Source: Paludibacter sp963678465 (GTDB taxonomy: Bacteria > Bacteroidota > Bacteroidia > Bacteroidales > Paludibacteraceae). Taken from it: a stretch of 64,000 bases of DNA. The translations under genes and the position numbers were made by a program. This document shows, one piece after another, positions 1-9,375 of this stretch. Numbering within the stretch: the first letter of the stretch is position 1; the number at the start of each line of letters is the position of its first letter. The notes beneath the pieces were generated by a model. It saw only the letters and a program-made list of their open reading frames with translations. It had not been told where the DNA came from and ran no database searches. The DNA lies in the NCBI GenBank assembly GCA_963678465.1, contig OY782858.1:682001-746000 (forward strand). Direction: 5' to 3'.

Positions 1-158
1 GATTATTTTTGCCGGCTTTTATTATCTAAACAGGTATTAATAATCATGAATTCAAATGAACAAACATTCATGTGTTAATGTTCTTTGTGTAGTTTTGAAA
101 AAAATAAGATGAAATAGGTCTTGTTTTATACTGAAGAGTTTCATGTGACAACTAAAAA

Positions 159-250
159 AATAATTATTTACATATGAAACGAGTACGACAAACAAACTTT
201 TACACACAAAGAGATGTTTGTGTGCGAGTTCCATCTGACAATTAAAAAAT
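159..250. repeat. Inverted-ended intergenic element, copy A
   Basis: About 90 bp starting near TTTACATATGAAACGAG and ending near CGAGTTCCATCTGACA, so the two ends are imperfect inverted repeats of each other. A second copy lies at 35265-35382, where the same framework carries an extra 21-bp palindrome. The bases just before this copy (139-158) resemble the end of another unit. The rest of 1-263 shows no supportable gene. The element lies immediately upstream of the DsbD-type gene and could form a leader hairpin, but no function is shown. Confidence 0.5.
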
Positions 251-263
251 AAATTATAGACAG

Positions 264-2246
264 ATGAATAAGAAATTTATGCTTTTGCTGATGGCCGTTT
301 TGGTTTCATTGGCTTCTTTTTCACAAATTTACGATCCTGTAAAATGGAAGTTCGAATTAAAAACAACAAGTGAAACCACTGCCGATCTGGTTTTTAAAGC
401 CAGCATCGAGGAAGGTTGGCATTTGTATGGAATGGACATTCCTAATGATGGACCACGACCCACCAGCTTTGTATTCGAAAGTATACAGAATGCAAAAATG
501 GAAGGGAAAATGAAGGGTATGTCGAAACTCAGGGAAGTTTACGATCCGAACTTCGATATGAAACTTAGCTGGTATGCCAACGAAGCTATTTTTGTGCAGA
601 AGATAAGTTTTGCAAAAGGTTCGAAATTCAGTGTAAAGGGTTATGTAGAATTCATGAGTTGTAACGACGAAAGTTGTACGCCACCCATGCAGGAGAATTT
701 TGTGTTGGGCGAAAAAGCAATTGAAGGGGCACAGAATACAGTAACGCCTGCTGCTGCTGATAGCCTCCCGACGGATAGTGTTGCCATTACTACAACTGTT
801 GACGCCGGAAATGCTGACTACTGGACACCAGTGATTGATCAACTCAAAGCTTTTGGCGCTACAGAAGGATCGTCAGGACAAACGGCACTTTGGCTTATTT
901 TCCTGGCCGGACTTGCCGGAGGTTTTCTGGCTTTGTTTACGCCTTGTGTGTGGCCTATCATTCCAATGACAGTAAGTTTCTTTCTCAAACGCTCGGACAA
1001 TAAAGCGCGGGGACGCAGGGATGCTTTTCTGTATGGGCTTGCCATCGTGTTTATATATGTTGCACTGGGTATTCTGATCACACTTATTTTTGGTGCAAGT
1101 GCGCTGAACAGCATGTCGACAAATGCAGTGTTCAATCTTATTTTCTTTGCCATGCTGCTTGTGTTTGCCATCTCGTTTTTCGGAGCTTTCGAAATCACAT
1201 TGCCGGCTTCGTGGTCGACAAAGCTTGATGCAAAAGCCGATTCCACAGCCGGATTCCTGAGCATTTTGTTTATGGCCTTTACCTTGGTGTTGGTGTCATT
1301 TTCGTGTACAGGTCCTATTATTGGTACTTTGCTTGTCGAAGTTTCGGCAACGGGATCATTGTTGGCGCCGGCCATTGGGATGCTTGGTTTTGCGGTGGCG
1401 TTGGCCATTCCGTTCACTTTCTTTGCCTTTTTCCCTACAATGCTCAAGGCATTGCCACGTTCAGGAGGTTGGTTGAATACAGTGAAGGTAGTACTTGCAT
1501 TTCTCGAACTTGCTTTGGCGCTGAAGTTCCTTTCTGTTGCCGACCTTGCCTACGGATGGCGCATACTGGACCGTGAAGTATTCCTTGCTTTGTGGATAGT
1601 TATTTTTACTTTGTTGGGATTCTATCTCTTAGGCAAAATCCGCTTTCCACACGATAGCGAAACAAAACACAGTTCAGTGTTGGGTACATTTCTGGCCATC
1701 GTATCACTTGCCTTTGCCGTGTATATGGTTCCGGGCTTGTGGGGTGCGCCGCTGAAAGCTGTCAGTGCATTTTCGCCTCCGCTTTACACGCAGGACTTTA
1801 ATCTGTACGACGACGAAGTACATCCGGCTTTTACCGATTATGACCTTGGTATGGCTTACGCTGCTCAGAAAGGTTTGCCTGTAGTGCTCGATTTTACAGG
1901 TTTTGGTTGTGTTAATTGTCGTAAAATGGAAGCTTCGGTATGGACTGACCCTAAAGTGAAAAATTTATTGGAAAATGATTTTGTTTTGATTTCTGTTTTT
2001 GTAGATGATAAAACAGCGCTTGCAAAACCTTTCGAAGTAGAAGAAAACGGACGCACCCGTTCGATCAAATCAATAGGTGACAAGTGGAGCTACCTGCAAA
2101 GGATTAAGTTCGGTTCCAATGCTCAGCCTTTTTATGTGATCCTCGATAACAAGGGAAATCCGCTGAATAAATCGTTTGGGTTCGATGAAAATCCGCAAAA
2201 CTTTATCGACTGGCTCGAAGCCGGAAAACAGAAGCTGAATAAATAA
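264..2246 (+). CDS. DsbD-type thiol:disulfide interchange protein
   Basis: A 660-residue inner-membrane protein expected to carry electrons from cytoplasmic thioredoxin to periplasmic thiol proteins. A signal peptide covers residues 1-20. A periplasmic N-terminal domain has a cysteine pair at C133 and C138. The central CcdA-like membrane domain has about eight helices with TPCVWP (C228) and SFSCTG (C348), the pair that shuttles electrons in DsbD. A C-terminal thioredoxin domain carries CVNC at 549-552. Length and three-part order fit DsbD as found in Bacteroidota. It stands alone and is followed directly by an intrinsic terminator, so it is probably monocistronic. The start is the first ATG and gives a good signal peptide. 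Confidence 0.93.
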   Translation: MNKKFMLLLMAVLVSLASFSQIYDPVKWKFELKTTSETTADLVFKASIEEGWHLYGMDIPNDGPRPTSFVFESIQNAKMEGKMKGMSKLREVYDPNFDMKLSWYANEAIFVQKISFAKGSKFSVKGYVEFMSCNDESCTPPMQENFVLGEKAIEGAQNTVTPAAADSLPTDSVAITTTVDAGNADYWTPVIDQLKAFGATEGSSGQTALWLIFLAGLAGGFLALFTPCVWPIIPMTVSFFLKRSDNKARGRRDAFLYGLAIVFIYVALGILITLIFGASALNSMSTNAVFNLIFFAMLLVFAISFFGAFEITLPASWSTKLDAKADSTAGFLSILFMAFTLVLVSFSCTGPIIGTLLVEVSATGSLLAPAIGMLGFAVALAIPFTFFAFFPTMLKALPRSGGWLNTVKVVLAFLELALALKFLSVADLAYGWRILDREVFLALWIVIFTLLGFYLLGKIRFPHDSETKHSSVLGTFLAIVSLAFAVYMVPGLWGAPLKAVSAFSPPLYTQDFNLYDDEVHPAFTDYDLGMAYAAQKGLPVVLDFTGFGCVNCRKMEASVWTDPKVKNLLENDFVLISVFVDDKTALAKPFEVEENGRTRSIKSIGDKWSYLQRIKFGSNAQPFYVILDNKGNPLNKSFGFDENPQNFIDWLEAGKQKLNK

Positions 2247-2253
2247 ACATAGA

Positions 2254-2294
2254 AAAAACCCGAAAATCAATTTTACTTTGATTTTCGGGTTTTT
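2254..2294 (+). terminator. Intrinsic terminator after dsbD
   Basis: A 17-bp perfect stem (2254-2270 with 2278-2294) closes a 7-nt loop. The arms read AAAAACCCGAAAATCAA and its complement, ending in a run of T. It starts 8 bp after the dsbD stop codon. The A-rich left arm means it could also work in the other direction. Confidence 0.9.
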
Positions 2295-2337
2295 AAATTC
2301 TATATGATTCAATCATGTGAAATTTGTTTTGGAGAAG

Positions 2338-2701
2338 TTTGCGTTAGCGCCGCAAGCGAGAAGTGAATTGAAAACAGGCTTGCGTTAGCGCCGAAAACAA
2401 GAAATGAGTTTGATTCGGGCTTGCGTTATCGCCGCAAACAAGAAATGAATTTGATTCGGGCTTGCGTTAGCGCCGCAAGCGAGAAGTGAATTGAAAACAG
2501 GCTTGCGTTAGCGCCGAAAACAAGAAATGAGTTTGATTCGGGCTTGCGTTATCGCCGCAAACAAGAAATGAATTTGATTCGGGCTTGCGTTAGCGCCGCA
2601 AACGAGAAGTGAATTGAAAACAGGCTTGCGTTAACGTCGCATGCGAAAAGTGAATTAAAAACAGGCTTGCGTTAACGCCGCATGCAAAAGTAAGTATTGA
2701 G
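2338..2701. repeat. 41-bp tandem repeat array with a 123-bp higher-order period
   Basis: Nine units of 41 bp, each starting near CTTGCGTTAGCGCCGC. Units 1-3 and 4-6 are the same in order, giving a 123-bp higher-order repeat. Units 8 and 9 diverge (TTAACG in place of TTAGCG) and the last is incomplete. Forty-one is not a multiple of three and no reading frame runs through it, so the array is non-coding. The remaining gap, 2702-2823, is AT-rich with a short GAAAATT repeat and nothing else recognisable. Confidence 0.92.
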
Positions 2702-2823
2702 TGTAATATAATGTAGCATCAATAATTCTGTAATTTACTCTATAAATTCTTTTTGTTAAATTGAAAATTGAAAATTGAAAATTGTGAATTGTACATTAGT
2801 CAGTACTTATCAATGGTTTGCTA

Positions 2824-3903
2824 CTAACTCCGGATGATGTCAAGCAGTATTTTCTCCTCGTTTTCCCAACAAAATTTTGAAGCAAGCGACTGAAAATGTT
2901 CGGTAGAGTAGGGGTGCTCCATCATTTCGTTGATGGTTTGAGCAAGGTATTCGGGCTCGTAATTGTCAATCAATACGCCGGTTTGATAGGTGTCGACAAT
3001 GGCTTCGATTTCGGGAAACCGGGTAGCTAACACAGGAATTCCTGCATTGATATAATCGAAAATGCGGTTGGGAAGGGCGTAGTAATAGCTGAGGCCTTTG
3101 TTTTCGAGCAGACATAATCCGAGATCTGCCTGCCGTGTGTACGAAAGCAAAGCTTCGGGCTTCATTTTATCTTCGAATCTAATTTTGTCGGTCAGTTGCA
3201 TGGCTTTTAATTTCTCCTCAAGTTGAGTTTTAATATCGCCCGATCCGATAATCAGCAATTGAGCGTCTTTTACATATGGCATTGCATCGATCACCCATTC
3301 GAGTCCTCTGCCTGTATTGATTGCTCCCTGATAAAGAATTGTTTTTATGTTCTGACTTTGTTTTTTCTGAGTTTGGGCAGGGCGGTAGTACGGAACATTG
3401 CGCACTACCTTCATGTTGATGTTGTACTTATGATTGTAGTAAGCGGCAATTGAATTGCACACTGTGTACGAATGCTGAAGGTAAGGAAAAAGGATATCTT
3501 CAATTTTTGTCCATGCCTTTTTTACGGTTGGGCGGTTGGTAAGTTCAGGAACTTCGGGGAAAAGCTCGTGCGCATCGAAGACTAACTTCTTCTTTCTTAA
3601 CTTTGCAGCAAGAAAATTAGCCGCTAAAGTGTCAGTATCGTTGGCCAGCAAGATATCAGCTTTGCTGAAAAGCAAATAAAAGAACAATCGGATATTGAGT
3701 TCTGCATAAAAAGCAAAGGAACTGTTGAAACATAAACGCCATCTTTTGTGCGGAAATGGAGCTTCGAATGGCAAACTATTCTTTAGTTTACGTCCTATGA
3801 GTAACACATCAAATCCATTCTCAAAGCATGTTTTTGAAACTTTAAGTACCCGCTGATCGGTACATAAATCGCTCGAAACGGAAATGATGATGCGTTTTTT
3901 CAT
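2824..3903 (-). CDS. GT4-family glycosyltransferase
   Basis: A 359-residue GT-B fold glycosyltransferase of the GT4 type. The N-terminal half contains the acceptor-side Rossmann segment (start MKKRIIISVSSDL and the DAHELFPEVPEL stretch near residue 115). The C-terminal half has the nucleotide-sugar side: a YQGAINTGRG-like strand near 190 and the late E-rich segment around LPNRIFDYINAGIPVLAT near 280. The donor and acceptor cannot be told from sequence. It overlaps the upstream deacetylase-like gene by 4 bp (ATGA), so the two are translationally coupled and probably act on the same glycan. Confidence 0.85.
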   Translation of the reverse strand: MKKRIIISVSSDLCTDQRVLKVSKTCFENGFDVLLIGRKLKNSLPFEAPFPHKRWRLCFNSSFAFYAELNIRLFFYLLFSKADILLANDTDTLAANFLAAKLRKKKLVFDAHELFPEVPELTNRPTVKKAWTKIEDILFPYLQHSYTVCNSIAAYYNHKYNINMKVVRNVPYYRPAQTQKKQSQNIKTILYQGAINTGRGLEWVIDAMPYVKDAQLLIIGSGDIKTQLEEKLKAMQLTDKIRFEDKMKPEALLSYTRQADLGLCLLENKGLSYYYALPNRIFDYINAGIPVLATRFPEIEAIVDTYQTGVLIDNYEPEYLAQTINEMMEHPYSTEHFQSLASKFCWENEEKILLDIIRS

Positions 3904-5213
3904 TTGTCGTGCAAATACTTTAATATGTCACGGTAAAGTTTGCGATGATAGTTGTCTGCATTTTTTTCAACAGTATTGTTGTGCCACAGCAGCGCTATTT
4001 CGCCATTGTACTGTTCCACATTGTCGATAAGCTGCGTACAATACTGAAAAGCATCGTGTGCATTCATATACATATATCTTTTGTCGCTGAGTGTGCGATC
4101 CATTACAGGCAACGAATGCAGCGTGAGTGAAGTTACCTGCATGTTTTTCAGGTCGATGTATTTCACCGGTCGGCAGGTGCCTAAACGGAATCCGGCCATA
4201 TCGGCATATCCCATTGTAAAATCATCCGTAATGCCTGCGGCAATGAGGCTAAGCATGTCCATTGGTTCACGGCTGGCGAGGTAATGGTTACGGTTGTAGT
4301 TTATCTGCGTTTTCGATAGTCTTTCGAGTTTGTTTTTTTCATCGGTAATGTAATAAGGATGAATTCCCACTTCATAACTCGCATGTAGCCCAAGACTTAT
4401 ATTTTTTCGTTTACAATACCTGAAAAGATTTTTGTAATCGGGGTGAATAAGATTGGCTGCCGGTTTATCCTGTTTGTATTTACTTCCGCCAGAACGGATA
4501 AAGGTCACTATTTCGCAACGTTCAGGCGTCAGTTTAGTCCGCAATTCAGTGTCGATATTGAAAAGAAAAGGGAAAGTATACCAGGGGTCGAAACGGAGTC
4601 CGCCAAAGAAACTTTTCATGGCTTTCGGTCCTTCTTTCGGCCGTTTAAGGCTACGGATAAGGCCTCCGAGCAGGCCTTTCACATCCCTGAAATGCGCAAT
4701 ATGGTCTACATCGTGCGTAATGTAAACTTTTTTAATTTGTTTAGGTGGTTCGGGTACTTCAATTCCTGTTTCCCTAAGTTGCTGACGCAACAGGCGTCCG
4801 TATTCATCCACAAGCGGACGGTCGATAAAGCCGGCGCGATAAGGCAAGGATGCTTTACCGGGAAAGCGTCCATGATCGTCTCTTATATTTTTGGATACCA
4901 TCTCCTCATACCTCGAAATAAGGAAATAGGTGCTTGCTACTAAGTCGGCTTTTAATATTCTTGTGATTTCGGTGTTTTCCACCGTTGGTTCTCCGAAAAG
5001 AATGGGCGTTTCCTCCCATATTTTAAGTGGCAGCGAAGGAAGAGATGCCGGGGTGGCATAAACATCCTTGTCGAAAAAGCCGGAAGGTTGAATCACCAGT
5101 TTATAGTTTCCGAACTCATTTTCGTCCGAAGTATATCCGACCTGCTTAACGATTTCGGGCGAAAGATCTTCGCCCAGCAAAAAATGTATTATATATTTAA
5201 AAGTATCAGTCAC
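3900..5213 (-). CDS. Polysaccharide deacetylase-like protein with N-terminal DUF7033-like region
   Basis: A 437-residue protein whose C-terminal half looks like the NodB/polysaccharide deacetylase barrel. The metal-binding start motif appears as YITHDVDHI near residue 165, and SLGLHASYEVG near 275 resembles the second motif. The N-terminal 150 residues match the region usually found ahead of this domain in Bacteroidota proteins. No signal peptide is evident, so a cytoplasmic or membrane-face role is likely. Its stop overlaps the start of the following glycosyltransferase by 4 bp. The family assignment is firm; the substrate is unknown. Confidence 0.75.
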   Translation of the reverse strand: MTDTFKYIIHFLLGEDLSPEIVKQVGYTSDENEFGNYKLVIQPSGFFDKDVYATPASLPSLPLKIWEETPILFGEPTVENTEITRILKADLVASTYFLISRYEEMVSKNIRDDHGRFPGKASLPYRAGFIDRPLVDEYGRLLRQQLRETGIEVPEPPKQIKKVYITHDVDHIAHFRDVKGLLGGLIRSLKRPKEGPKAMKSFFGGLRFDPWYTFPFLFNIDTELRTKLTPERCEIVTFIRSGGSKYKQDKPAANLIHPDYKNLFRYCKRKNISLGLHASYEVGIHPYYITDEKNKLERLSKTQINYNRNHYLASREPMDMLSLIAAGITDDFTMGYADMAGFRLGTCRPVKYIDLKNMQVTSLTLHSLPVMDRTLSDKRYMYMNAHDAFQYCTQLIDNVEQYNGEIALLWHNNTVEKNADNYHRKLYRDILKYLHDK

Positions 5214-5254
5214 TGATAAGAATATTTTTATAGAAAATAAAAATGCAAAAATGA

Positions 5255-5461
5255 TTATCTGAGTTTCTTTTTGCGTTCGTGCGAAATAGTAACAGCCACT
5301 GCCACCACCAATCCTATCATCAAATCGTTGTTGGTCATCAAGCCAAAATAGGCCTCCGGATCACCCGTTTTGTTGGTTATCAGTTTAAGCGCCACGGCCA
5401 CTGTTGTGAAAATGACAAAGACACTAGCGCCGTAGAGAAGGGTTTTAAGTAATGCTGGCAT
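5255..5461 (-). CDS. Small membrane protein of unknown function
   Basis: A 68-residue protein with two predicted membrane helices (about residues 6-26 and 43-60) and a basic tail ending HERKKKLR. No family is recognised. It lies between uvrA and the deacetylase/glycosyltransferase pair, all on the minus strand, and has its own TAnnTTTG element 26 bp upstream of the start, which supports it as a real gene. The composition and membrane topology look genuine rather than random. Confidence 0.6.
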   Translation of the reverse strand: MPALLKTLLYGASVFVIFTTVAVALKLITNKTGDPEAYFGLMTNNDLMIGLVVAVAVTISHERKKKLR

Positions 5462-5486
5462 ATTATTCAGGTGTTAATTCAGTCTT

Positions 5487-5494
5487 CAAAGATA
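5487..5494 (-). promoter_or_regulatory. Bacteroidota -7 element upstream of the small membrane protein gene
   Basis: The minus strand reads TATCTTTG, an exact match to the TAnnTTTG -7 consensus. No well-spaced TTTG -33 element is visible. It sits between uvrA and the 68-residue ORF. Confidence 0.45.
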
Positions 5495-5510
5495 CAAAAT
5501 ATATTCATAA

Positions 5511-8351
5511 TTATACAAGTTCATGTTTCAGGAAGCGTCCGGTCTCGCTGGCCGGAGTTGCTGCCACTTCCTGTGGCGTTCCTGTACATACAATTTGTCC
5601 TCCTGCCGATCCGCCTTCAGGACCTATATCTATAATGTAATCGGCTGTTTTTACAACATCCATATTGTGTTCAATAATAATGACAGTATTTCCTTTTTTT
5701 ACAAGCTTGTTCAGCACGCCCATAAGTACCCGTATGTCTTCGAAATGCAGGCCGGTGGTTGGCTCGTCAAGTATATAGAGGGTTTTGCCTGTATCTCGTT
5801 TGGATAGTTCGGTAGCCAGCTTCACCCGTTGACTTTCGCCACCCGATAGTGTGGTACTCGACTGTCCGAGTTTAATGTAGCCCAACCCTACAGCCTGCAA
5901 TGTTTTGATCTTGTGCAGAATGGAAGGTTGATTCTCGAAGAATTCCATGGCCTGATTGATTGTCATATCCAGCACATCGGCAATTGATTTTCCCTTGAAA
6001 CGCACTTCGAGTGTTTCCTTGTTGTAACGTTTGCCATTGCAACTTTCGCAGTTCACATGCACCGTTGGCAGGAAGTTCATTTCTATTGTCTTGTATCCGT
6101 TACCACTGCACTGTTCGCAGCGGCCACCGGCAGTATTGAAAGAGAAACGTCCCGGTTTATAACCACGTATTTTGGCTTCGGGCAAGGTAACAAACACATT
6201 TCTGATGTCGGAAAACACGCCGGTATAGGTAGCAGGGTTCGAACGTGGTGTACGTCCGATGGGCGACTGATCCACTTCCACCACTTTGTCAATGTTGTCA
6301 ATTCCTTCGAAGCTATCGTATTCCAGCGGATCTTTGAGCGATCTGTAGAAGTGCTGACTGAGGATAGGTTGCAGTGTTTCATTGATAAGCGTCGATTTTC
6401 CGCTTCCCGAAACACCTGTGATACAAATCATTTTCCCCAGTGGGAAAGTAACATCGATGTTTTTAAGGTTATTGCCGCGTGCTCCTTTGATACTTAAAGT
6501 TAAACCATTGCCGGGACGTAATTTTTCAGGAATCTCGATGCGCTTTTTGCCGTTCAGATAAGCCGAAGTAAGCGTATCGGCCTGCATCATTTCGTCGGGT
6601 GTTCCCGAAAAAACGACTTCGCCGCCCAATCGTCCGGCGTGAGGACCCATGTCTACCACATAATCGGCTGCCAGCATCATGTCCTTGTCATGTTCCACTA
6701 CAATCACAGAGTTACCAATGTCGCGCAATTGTTTGAGCGATTTTATCAGTCGTTCATTGTCTCTCTGGTGCAATCCGATACTTGGTTCATCGAGTATATA
6801 GAGCACATTTACCAATTGAGAACCAATTTGTGTGGCAAGGCGGATGCGCTGGCTCTCGCCACCCGATAGAGATTGCGAGCTGCGGTTCAACGAGAGGTAA
6901 TTAAGCCCCACATCGAGCAAAAACTGAAGGCGTGTACGTATTTCTTTCAGTATCTCACCGGCAATAGTACGTTGCTTGTCGGTGAGGAAGGGCTCCACTT
7001 TGTTGACCCATTCCGAAAGTGCCGAGATGTCCATGGCCGATAATTCGGCTATATTCTTGTCGTGGATGCGGTAATGCAGCGATTCTGTTTTGAGTTTAGT
7101 GCCTTTGCAATCAGGGCATTTTATTTCTTTAGAATATTGATTGGCCCATTTCTGTTCGGTGGCCGAAGCCGAATCTTCTGCCTGCATTTCGATATAGCGC
7201 AGTATGCCATCGTAGCTGAGGAAATAGCTGGTGCCTATCGATTGATTTTTGATTTGTAAACGTTCGTCGGTGCCGTTCATAATCTCATCAATTGCTTCTT
7301 CGGGAATATCGACTACCGCTGTTTTAAGTGTGCAGTCGTACTTTTCGAGTATGGCTTCAATCTGCCAGAATATTGTAGTGCTTTTGTGTTTGCCAAGTGG
7401 TGCAATGGCTCCGTTGTAAATACTCAGGTTGCGATCCGGAATAATTTTATCCATATCGATCTTATTCACAACTCCTAATCCCTTGCAATGCGGGCAAGCG
7501 CCATGCGGTGAGTTGAAGGAAAAATTATGAGGAGCCGGTTCGTCGTAGGATATGCCACTGGTAGGACACATAAGCATTTTACTGAAGAAGCGGGCCTGTT
7601 CCTTGTCTTTTTCAATGATCATAACAATGCCATTTCCCTGCTGCATTGCTTTTTGCATCGATTGTTTCAGGCGCTGGCGGTCCTTGGCGCTTACAAGCAG
7701 TTTGTCGATGACCACTTCGATATCGTGGATTTTATAGCGATCTATTTTTAATCCGTGGGTAATTTCGCGTATTTCGCCATCGATGCGCACGTGGAGGTAT
7801 CCTTTTTTCCGAATCTGTTCGAACAGTTCCTTGTAATGGCCTTTACGACCACGAACCAGCGGAGCGAGCAGGTAAGTTTTTTTACCTTCATATTCTTTGA
7901 GTACCAAATCTACAATCTGATCTTCGGAATATTTTACCATTTTCTCGCCTGTGACGTAGGAATAAGCAATGCCGGCGCGGGCATACAGCAAACGAAAATA
8001 ATCATACACTTCGGTGGTAGTACCTACGGTTGAGCGTGGATTTTTGTTTGTTGTTTTCTGATCGATGGAGATCACAGGGCTGAGTCCGGTGATTTTATCC
8101 ACATCGGGTCGTTCCATGTTGCCAAGGAAGCTACGGGCATAGGCCGAAAAGGTTTCGATGTAGCGGCGTTGTCCTTCGGCAAAGATGGTGTCGAAGGCAA
8201 GGGATGATTTTCCGCTACCGCTTAAGCCTGTAATCACAGTCAGGGCATTGCGGGGAATCGTTACATCTATGTTTTTGAGGTTGTGTACGCGTGCGCCTAT
8301 TACTTCTACCTGCTCGGCTGCGTTCTCTGTATTGTTGGTTTTCGTCGTCAA
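5511..8351 (-). CDS. uvrA: Excinuclease ABC subunit A
   Basis: UvrA, the damage-sensing ATPase of nucleotide excision repair, 946 residues, full length for the family. Two ABC ATPase modules are present. The first has Walker A GLSGSGKSS near residue 43 and a signature LSGGESQRIRLATQ. The second has GVSGSGKST near 640 and LSGGESQRVKLATEL. Zinc-finger cysteines are visible as CPHCKGLG in the first half, CPDCKGTK, and the CEQCSGNG...CESCNGKRYN insertion in the second. Walker B segments read LYILDEPSIGLH and LYILDEPTTGLH. A promoter half-site lies just upstream. UvrB and UvrC are not in the window. Confidence 0.97.
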   Translation of the reverse strand: MTTKTNNTENAAEQVEVIGARVHNLKNIDVTIPRNALTVITGLSGSGKSSLAFDTIFAEGQRRYIETFSAYARSFLGNMERPDVDKITGLSPVISIDQKTTNKNPRSTVGTTTEVYDYFRLLYARAGIAYSYVTGEKMVKYSEDQIVDLVLKEYEGKKTYLLAPLVRGRKGHYKELFEQIRKKGYLHVRIDGEIREITHGLKIDRYKIHDIEVVIDKLLVSAKDRQRLKQSMQKAMQQGNGIVMIIEKDKEQARFFSKMLMCPTSGISYDEPAPHNFSFNSPHGACPHCKGLGVVNKIDMDKIIPDRNLSIYNGAIAPLGKHKSTTIFWQIEAILEKYDCTLKTAVVDIPEEAIDEIMNGTDERLQIKNQSIGTSYFLSYDGILRYIEMQAEDSASATEQKWANQYSKEIKCPDCKGTKLKTESLHYRIHDKNIAELSAMDISALSEWVNKVEPFLTDKQRTIAGEILKEIRTRLQFLLDVGLNYLSLNRSSQSLSGGESQRIRLATQIGSQLVNVLYILDEPSIGLHQRDNERLIKSLKQLRDIGNSVIVVEHDKDMMLAADYVVDMGPHAGRLGGEVVFSGTPDEMMQADTLTSAYLNGKKRIEIPEKLRPGNGLTLSIKGARGNNLKNIDVTFPLGKMICITGVSGSGKSTLINETLQPILSQHFYRSLKDPLEYDSFEGIDNIDKVVEVDQSPIGRTPRSNPATYTGVFSDIRNVFVTLPEAKIRGYKPGRFSFNTAGGRCEQCSGNGYKTIEMNFLPTVHVNCESCNGKRYNKETLEVRFKGKSIADVLDMTINQAMEFFENQPSILHKIKTLQAVGLGYIKLGQSSTTLSGGESQRVKLATELSKRDTGKTLYILDEPTTGLHFEDIRVLMGVLNKLVKKGNTVIIIEHNMDVVKTADYIIDIGPEGGSAGGQIVCTGTPQEVAATPASETGRFLKHELV

Positions 8352-8374
8352 AATATCGGATTTTTTATAACTTG

Positions 8375-8382
8375 CAAAGATA
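8375..8382 (-). promoter_or_regulatory. -7 promoter element for uvrA
   Basis: The minus strand reads TATCTTTG, matching the Bacteroidota -7 consensus, about 24 bp before the uvrA start codon. A well-placed -33 TTTG is not evident. Confidence 0.45.
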
Positions 8383-8926
8383 CAAAAATTGAATTATTTC
8401 ACGGTATAAGTGGGTTGGTTAGTTACAGTAGTTTATGAATATTTACATAGCGGGGTTACTGTATTGATGTGTTGGAGCCGACAGCATTTTTGTAATAATG
8501 ATGTAATAGCGTAAGCCTAAAGCATCCGGAAACTTATAAGATGTTCGTAAATAAGATGGTAGGACGCTGTTTGAATTTTGCTGGCGCTGTATTGTTTTCT
8601 TGTACTAAAGTCAATGCAGGACTTATAGCAACACGGGCTACTCTTTTTTATAGAAGACGAAGTATTTTTGCTGAAAAATGAGTAGTTGCTGTAACCAAAC
8701 TCTGGATAAGGGGGTTGGCTGTAGCTGCCGGAGATTGGTTTTGATGTGATTTGTGATTGTATGTGACGTTTTGATTCGGTTTTGTTGTTAAATAATTTCT
8801 TTTGACAATAAAATAAAGATGATACGGGACTACTGTATTGTAATGGGCTTTAAGGCCTGTCAAATTGTTTTCTTGTTTACATTTGTAATAAAAAATAGAT
8901 ATTATTGATAGTTTTTTTATTTTTTG
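8383..8926. other. Intergenic region between uvrA and the capsule promoter
   Basis: A divergent gap of about 540 bp. A possible minus-strand frame at 8648-8863 has no recognisable protein features and a skewed composition. No RNA gene, strong hairpin or repeat family is visible apart from AT-rich tracts. Confidence 0.5.
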
Positions 8927-8957
8927 TTTGATTTTTTAATAGATTATCCTATCTTTG
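8927..8957 (+). promoter_or_regulatory. Strong Bacteroidota promoter of the polysaccharide operon
   Basis: TTTG at 8927-8930 and TATCTTTG at 8950-8957 are separated by 19 bp, matching the phylum's -33/-7 consensus TTTG-N19-21-TAnnTTTG. Transcription would start near 8964, giving a leader of roughly 700 nt before the antiterminator gene. No invertible-element inverted repeats, as seen at Bacteroides fragilis capsule promoters, were found around it. Confidence 0.75.
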
Positions 8958-9315
8958 CAATCTCTACAAAGGGTTAATAAAGTAAAATATTACTTCTATT
9001 TGCTGGTTTGTTGAAGCCTGGACCTGTTTTTTAGTTATTTTTTTATTATAGAATGATCTGTTTAGTATCTTATTAACGCATTGACATACTATGGTGTAGG
9101 GGTGCGCGATAATTTGCCGACAGATGGTTGAATTTGATTATGGTTATAATTAATATTCGTTTGATGAGGGTTGATTATATGATGAATTTGTTTACTCTTA
9201 TGTTTTACATAACAGAATTACAGTATCTGCAGGCAAAGTCCCGTAAGATCAAAAGCAATAGCTTTTCGTTTGTTGAACGGTTTGTTGCTCAAACGGCTAT
9301 TCTTTATACTTATAC

Positions 9316-9364
9316 AAAGCTACCTTTCGAAAGATGAATGTCTTTTTTGAAGGGTAGCTTTTTT
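9316..9364 (+). terminator. Intrinsic terminator inside the operon leader
   Basis: The 13-bp stem AAAGCTACCTTTC (9316-9328) pairs with GAAGGGTAGCTTT (9349-9361), with one G-U pair, followed by more T. It lies about 350 nt after the promoter and 300 nt before the UpxY-like gene, on the same strand. It would stop transcription before any capsule gene unless bypassed. The stop codon of a short upstream frame lies in the loop at 9335-9337. Confidence 0.8.
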
Positions 9365-9375
9365 GTTTAGTGTAT

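Noticed and set aside
52..234. 60-codon minus-strand frame upstream of dsbD
   Set aside because: It overlaps the inverted-ended element and has a random-looking sequence.
4443..4943. Long frames opposite the deacetylase-like gene, and similar frames opposite uvrA and wzc
   Set aside because: They are antisense shadows of well-supported genes with no independent features.
8648..8863. 71-codon minus-strand frame in the gap before the capsule promoter
   Set aside because: No protein features, odd composition and no promoter or partner; probably chance.
8900..9000. Invertible promoter as in Bacteroides fragilis capsule loci
   Set aside because: No paired inverted repeats flank the promoter and no invertase gene is in the window.
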